Shown: positions 5,500-7,113 of the stretch, one piece after another
Numbering within the stretch: position 1 is the stretch's first letter
How the letters are laid out: every line of letters starts with the position of its first letter
DNA from: an uncultured Lachnospiraceae bacterium
Lineage (GTDB): Bacteria > Bacillota > Clostridia > Lachnospirales > Lachnospiraceae
Direction of reading: 5' to 3'
Assembly: GCA_947177105.1 (NCBI GenBank)
Contig: CAMWTF010000126.1
Span: forward strand, 1 to 7,113
DNA: 7,113 nucleotides
Translations under genes and position numbers: made by a program
The notes under the pieces: generated by a model
The model's database searches: none
The model's input: the letters and a program-made list of their open reading frames with translations, nothing else
Told to the model about the DNA's origin: nothing

Positions 5500-6516
5500 T
5501 TACCTCTTCCGTCCTTCTGCCAGCGCTTGCATCTCCTCTCGGAAGGCATCAAAGTTTTCTGCTTTAGGCGCTGCCATATACCATTTTTTTAGAATATCAG
5601 CATCCTCCTGCATGTCAATACGCTCACGAATATCTCCCGGGATCTCTCCCAAATTGTCTAAGAAATCAAAAATGACTTCCCTGCTTCGCCTAAGTTCACC
5701 CTTGGCTTCTCCGAGCTTTTCTCCCTCTTTGCGGGCGTCTCGCTTTATACGTCTCATATGTTCTTTCTCGTCATATTCGGTCAGTAATCGCAACATACCC
5801 AATACCCCCGATCTATTATCTTTAAGAAAGTCCGTGAGGATTCCCTGTTCAAGGCAATACACAACAGCCTCTTCCACTGCCGCTTCCCTGCTCATCCCGT
5901 CTGCCAGATTCTCATTGACCCGGCCTACCAAGCTGGCATATTCCCACAACTTATGGCACTGATCCATTAGGGCAACATTATGCCCTAAATTAATGTTCCG
6001 CAGATGGACCGTCAATTCCAAGTCCGCAGGAATATCCTTGTTCTGGAAAGAATCTGAGAGCCGCAGCAATTCTTCATCCTCCGTTTCCCTACTTCCATTA
6101 TAGAACACCACACACTGCGGAGTAGGCAGCATAACCAGTCCGCTCCCATAGATATCAACATCCTGCCTGTGAACCATCCTATCATACTCCTCCGCTATAT
6201 ACAGTAAAAAACGTAATGGCATATTGGGGTTATATGTACTCTGGTGTTCATATAGATTCAAAACACCGGCAATTACGAAAGCCAAGTCATTCACCATCTT
6301 CATATAGATGATATTATCTAATGTAACCACAGTAAGCCGATCGGGATCCGTATAGGCAGTGCCATGCAACGCATTATACAGCTGCAGTAGCGCCTCCTTG
6401 TCCTCTCCAAAGAGAGCACAAAACAAGCGATCTTTGTATTTCCGATTGATGCGCAGTCTGCGCATATGAGCGTCCAGGAAAACCCTGATGTTATGAAAAA
6501 TATGCTTTTCCCCCAT
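5500..6516 (-). CDS. Rpn-family recombination-promoting nuclease / putative transposase (PD-(D/E)XK)
   Basis: A 338-residue protein with the layout of Lachnospiraceae Rpn-type proteins. Residues 23-60 (INRKYKDRLFCALFGEDKEA, then LLQLYNALHGTAY) form the usual N-terminal block. A PD-(D/E)XK-like core follows, with Asp77 in NDLAFVI and a Glu90-x-Gln92 pair in LYEHQSTYNPNMPLRFLLYI; E-x-Q in place of E-x-K is common in this superfamily. Then PTPQCVVFYNG (131-141). The C-terminal part has a charged helix with glycine-spaced EG/GEAKGE repeats (about 258-276) and ILKKWYMAAPKAENFDAF (308-325). Rpn proteins of E. coli are DNA endonucleases that stimulate RecA-independent recombination; a phage-defence or mobility role has been proposed for relatives. 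The ATG at 6516 has an excellent AGGAGGT (6521-6527) 4 bases upstream. It has its own promoter and is flanked by the 63-base repeat, suggesting recent arrival. All key residues appear intact. Confidence 0.9.
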   Translation of the reverse strand: MGEKHIFHNIRVFLDAHMRRLRINRKYKDRLFCALFGEDKEALLQLYNALHGTAYTDPDRLTVVTLDNIIYMKMVNDLAFVIAGVLNLYEHQSTYNPNMPLRFLLYIAEEYDRMVHRQDVDIYGSGLVMLPTPQCVVFYNGSRETEDEELLRLSDSFQNKDIPADLELTVHLRNINLGHNVALMDQCHKLWEYASLVGRVNENLADGMSREAAVEEAVVYCLEQGILTDFLKDNRSGVLGMLRLLTEYDEKEHMRRIKRDARKEGEKLGEAKGELRRSREVIFDFLDNLGEIPGDIRERIDMQEDADILKKWYMAAPKAENFDAFREEMQALAEGRKR

Positions 6517-6628
6517 CTAAACCTCCTATATATTGCAAGTCTGCCTGCAACATAGCAACAAAACACAGAGACAAGGGTATAGCAATACCTAAAACAATAC
6601 CAGCCCCTGCCAATTCATATGGTAACAT
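6491..6628 (-). CDS. Possible small hydrophobic ORF in the Rpn leader (doubtful)
   Basis: A 45-codon frame starting at ATG 6626-6628 and ending at TAA 6491-6493, overlapping the first 26 bases of the Rpn gene in another frame. The product, beginning MLPYELAGAG, has one unbroken hydrophobic stretch (about residues 7-27) long enough for a membrane helix, then a short polar tail. No ribosome binding site is visible before the ATG, which argues against translation. It could be a real leader peptide or toxin-like peptide, or a chance frame. Confidence 0.2.
   Translation of the reverse strand: MLPYELAGAGIVLGIAIPLSLCFVAMLQADLQYIGGLDGGKAYFS
6521..6527 (-). promoter_or_regulatory. Ribosome binding site of the Rpn gene
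   Basis: AGGAGGT, a near-perfect anti-SD match, 4 bases before the ATG at 6516. It fixes the start. Confidence 0.85.
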
Positions 6629-6694
6629 TTGAGTCACTGGCAGAAACTGCCCGAACTGTAAAGAATACAAGATTCATAGATAACTCATATTTGG

Positions 6695-6723
6695 AGCATA
6701 CCATAGAACTAACAGGGTGTCAA
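6695..6723 (-). promoter_or_regulatory. Promoter of the Rpn gene, carried inside the cassette
   Basis: Consensus -35 TTGACA (6723-6718), a 17-base spacer, and -10 TATGCT (6700-6695) preceded by TGG (extended -10). The predicted start near 6688 gives a leader of about 170 bases, long for a simple gene. It lies 25 bases inside the segment bounded by the repeats, so the cassette brings its own transcription. With no terminator visible after the Rpn stop, it may also drive the downstream membrane protein gene. Confidence 0.7.
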
Positions 6724-6747
6724 GCATTTTATCAAAAGAAACCGCCG

Positions 6748-6810
6748 CTATCTGGCAAACCACCATGGAACCACCACATAGTAATTGCCAAACTGCTTCC
6801 TCGCAAAGCG
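6748..6810. repeat. 63-base exact direct repeat, copy 2 (in place at the gene end)
   Basis: Identical to 5416-5478. On the minus strand it is the last 20 codons and TAG stop of the right-edge gene. The repeat stops exactly at the last base of the stop codon and starts on a codon boundary. Confidence 0.95.
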
Positions 6811-7113
6811 TTCCGGGGCATAGTCCCCAATGCGGTCCGCCCGGACCACATAGACAATATTCGCGTTGTCCTGAATCAGATCCCCGCTGGCATTGGCGAA
6901 ATGATAGCGGTCCGCATAGGAAATCTCCGCTCCCCGGAACACGTCTGTCCTGCCCTGAAAATATTCCGCATCCATCTTCATCGCGTACATAGTTAAAATC
7001 TGGCTTACCCACCAGGAACCATCAGACTGGGAATCCGGCGTTATGTAGTAATAATCTGCCTCCAGATCCCCGGCATACTCCCCCGCGTCAAGGACGTCGC
7101 CAAAAAAGTTCTT
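6748..7113 (-). CDS. Unrecognised protein, C-terminal fragment (enters from right edge)
   Basis: The frame is open from the window edge through 121 codons to TAG at 6748-6750. The visible part begins KNFFGDVLDAGEYAGD and ends in VPWWFAR. It is rich in Tyr, Asp, Trp and Phe and has no hydrophobic segment, which suggests an exported or extracytoplasmic globular C-terminal domain; SDGSWWVSQ and NIVYVVRADRIGD stand out. I do not recognise the family. One possibility is the outer domain of a membrane enzyme such as a polytopic glycosyltransferase, but nothing here proves it. Its last 20 codons are duplicated at 5416-5478, in front of the 200-residue membrane protein gene. The two genes were therefore probably adjacent and translationally coupled, and may work together. 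Confidence 0.75.
   Translation of the reverse strand, partial: KNFFGDVLDAGEYAGDLEADYYYITPDSQSDGSWWVSQILTMYAMKMDAEYFQGRTDVFRGAEISYADRYHFANASGDLIQDNANIVYVVRADRIGDYAPERFARKQFGNYYVVVPWWFAR

Larger units (their letters stand above)
5479..6747 (-). mobile_element. Putative inserted Rpn cassette between the two repeat copies
   Basis: This 1269-base segment holds the complete Rpn-type gene, its promoter and leader, and nothing else. It is bounded on both sides by the identical 63-base repeat. Its right part (6517-6747) looks more AT-rich than the surrounding genes. The ends show no terminal inverted repeats and there is no transposase or integrase other than the Rpn-type protein, so it is not a standard IS. 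The inference of insertion rests on the repeat and on the two flanking genes fitting together perfectly when the segment is removed. Confidence 0.5.

Noticed and set aside
5453..5962. Plus-strand open frame of 169 codons opposite the Rpn gene
   Set aside because: Serine-rich low-complexity antisense translation; the Rpn reading is clearly real.
5479..6747. Classical insertion sequence
   Set aside because: No terminal inverted repeats, no DDE or serine/tyrosine recombinase, and the flanking duplication is far longer than an IS target duplication.
5416..6810. CRISPR or tandem-repeat array
   Set aside because: Only two copies, 1269 bases apart, with a complete gene between and a coding explanation for the repeat.
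6619..6996. Plus-strand open frames around 6619-6996
   Set aside because: They run through the Rpn promoter and antisense to the right-edge gene; part of their sequence merely reflects the 63-base repeat.

Overview
The window looks like chromosomal DNA from a gut-type member of the Clostridia, most probably a Lachnospiraceae species. The reasons are mid-range base composition, strong AGGAGG-type ribosome binding sites, and a gene set typical of that group: a YozG-like XRE regulator paired with a DUF2975 membrane protein, a DUF4153/DUF4173-type membrane protein, an Rpn-type nuclease, and an ABC-F ATPase with the clostridial style of C-terminus. Species-level identity cannot be read from the sequence. 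No tRNA, rRNA, CRISPR array, integrase or classical IS transposase is visible.

Layout from left to right: (1) bases 1-138, minus strand, the N-terminus of a lipoprotein that runs off the left edge. (2) A divergent intergenic region with a good promoter for the next gene and several small inverted repeats. (3) 347-1903, plus strand, a complete two-domain ABC-F ATPase, the only plus-strand gene. (4) A strong hairpin at 1919-1959 between the convergent gene ends. (5) 1984-4601, minus strand, a probable three-gene operon read as DUF2975 membrane protein, then XRE regulator, then an 11-helix DUF4173-type membrane protein. It has a near-consensus promoter at 4641-4669 and a hairpin-rich gap between its first two genes. 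(6) 4805-5407, minus strand, a 200-residue membrane protein of unknown function. (7) 5500-6516, minus strand, an Rpn-family PD-(D/E)XK nuclease with its own strong promoter and a leader of about 170 bases. (8) 6748-7113, minus strand, the C-terminal 121 residues of an unrecognised protein that enters from the right edge.

The most striking feature is an exact 63-base direct repeat, 5416-5478 and 6748-6810, flanking the Rpn gene and its promoter. The repeat is exactly 20 sense codons plus the TAG stop of the right-edge gene. Removing one copy and the DNA between would place that TAG inside the AGGAGG ribosome binding site of the 200-residue membrane protein gene, 8 bases before its ATG. The simplest reading is that two tightly coupled genes were split by a self-contained Rpn cassette, with the end of the upstream gene duplicated so that neither gene was broken. 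The remnant tail next to the downstream gene is itself open from a new ATG (a 23-codon frame), so translational coupling to the downstream gene may survive.

Functions of the three-gene operon, the two unknown proteins and the cassette are inferred only from family recognition and context.
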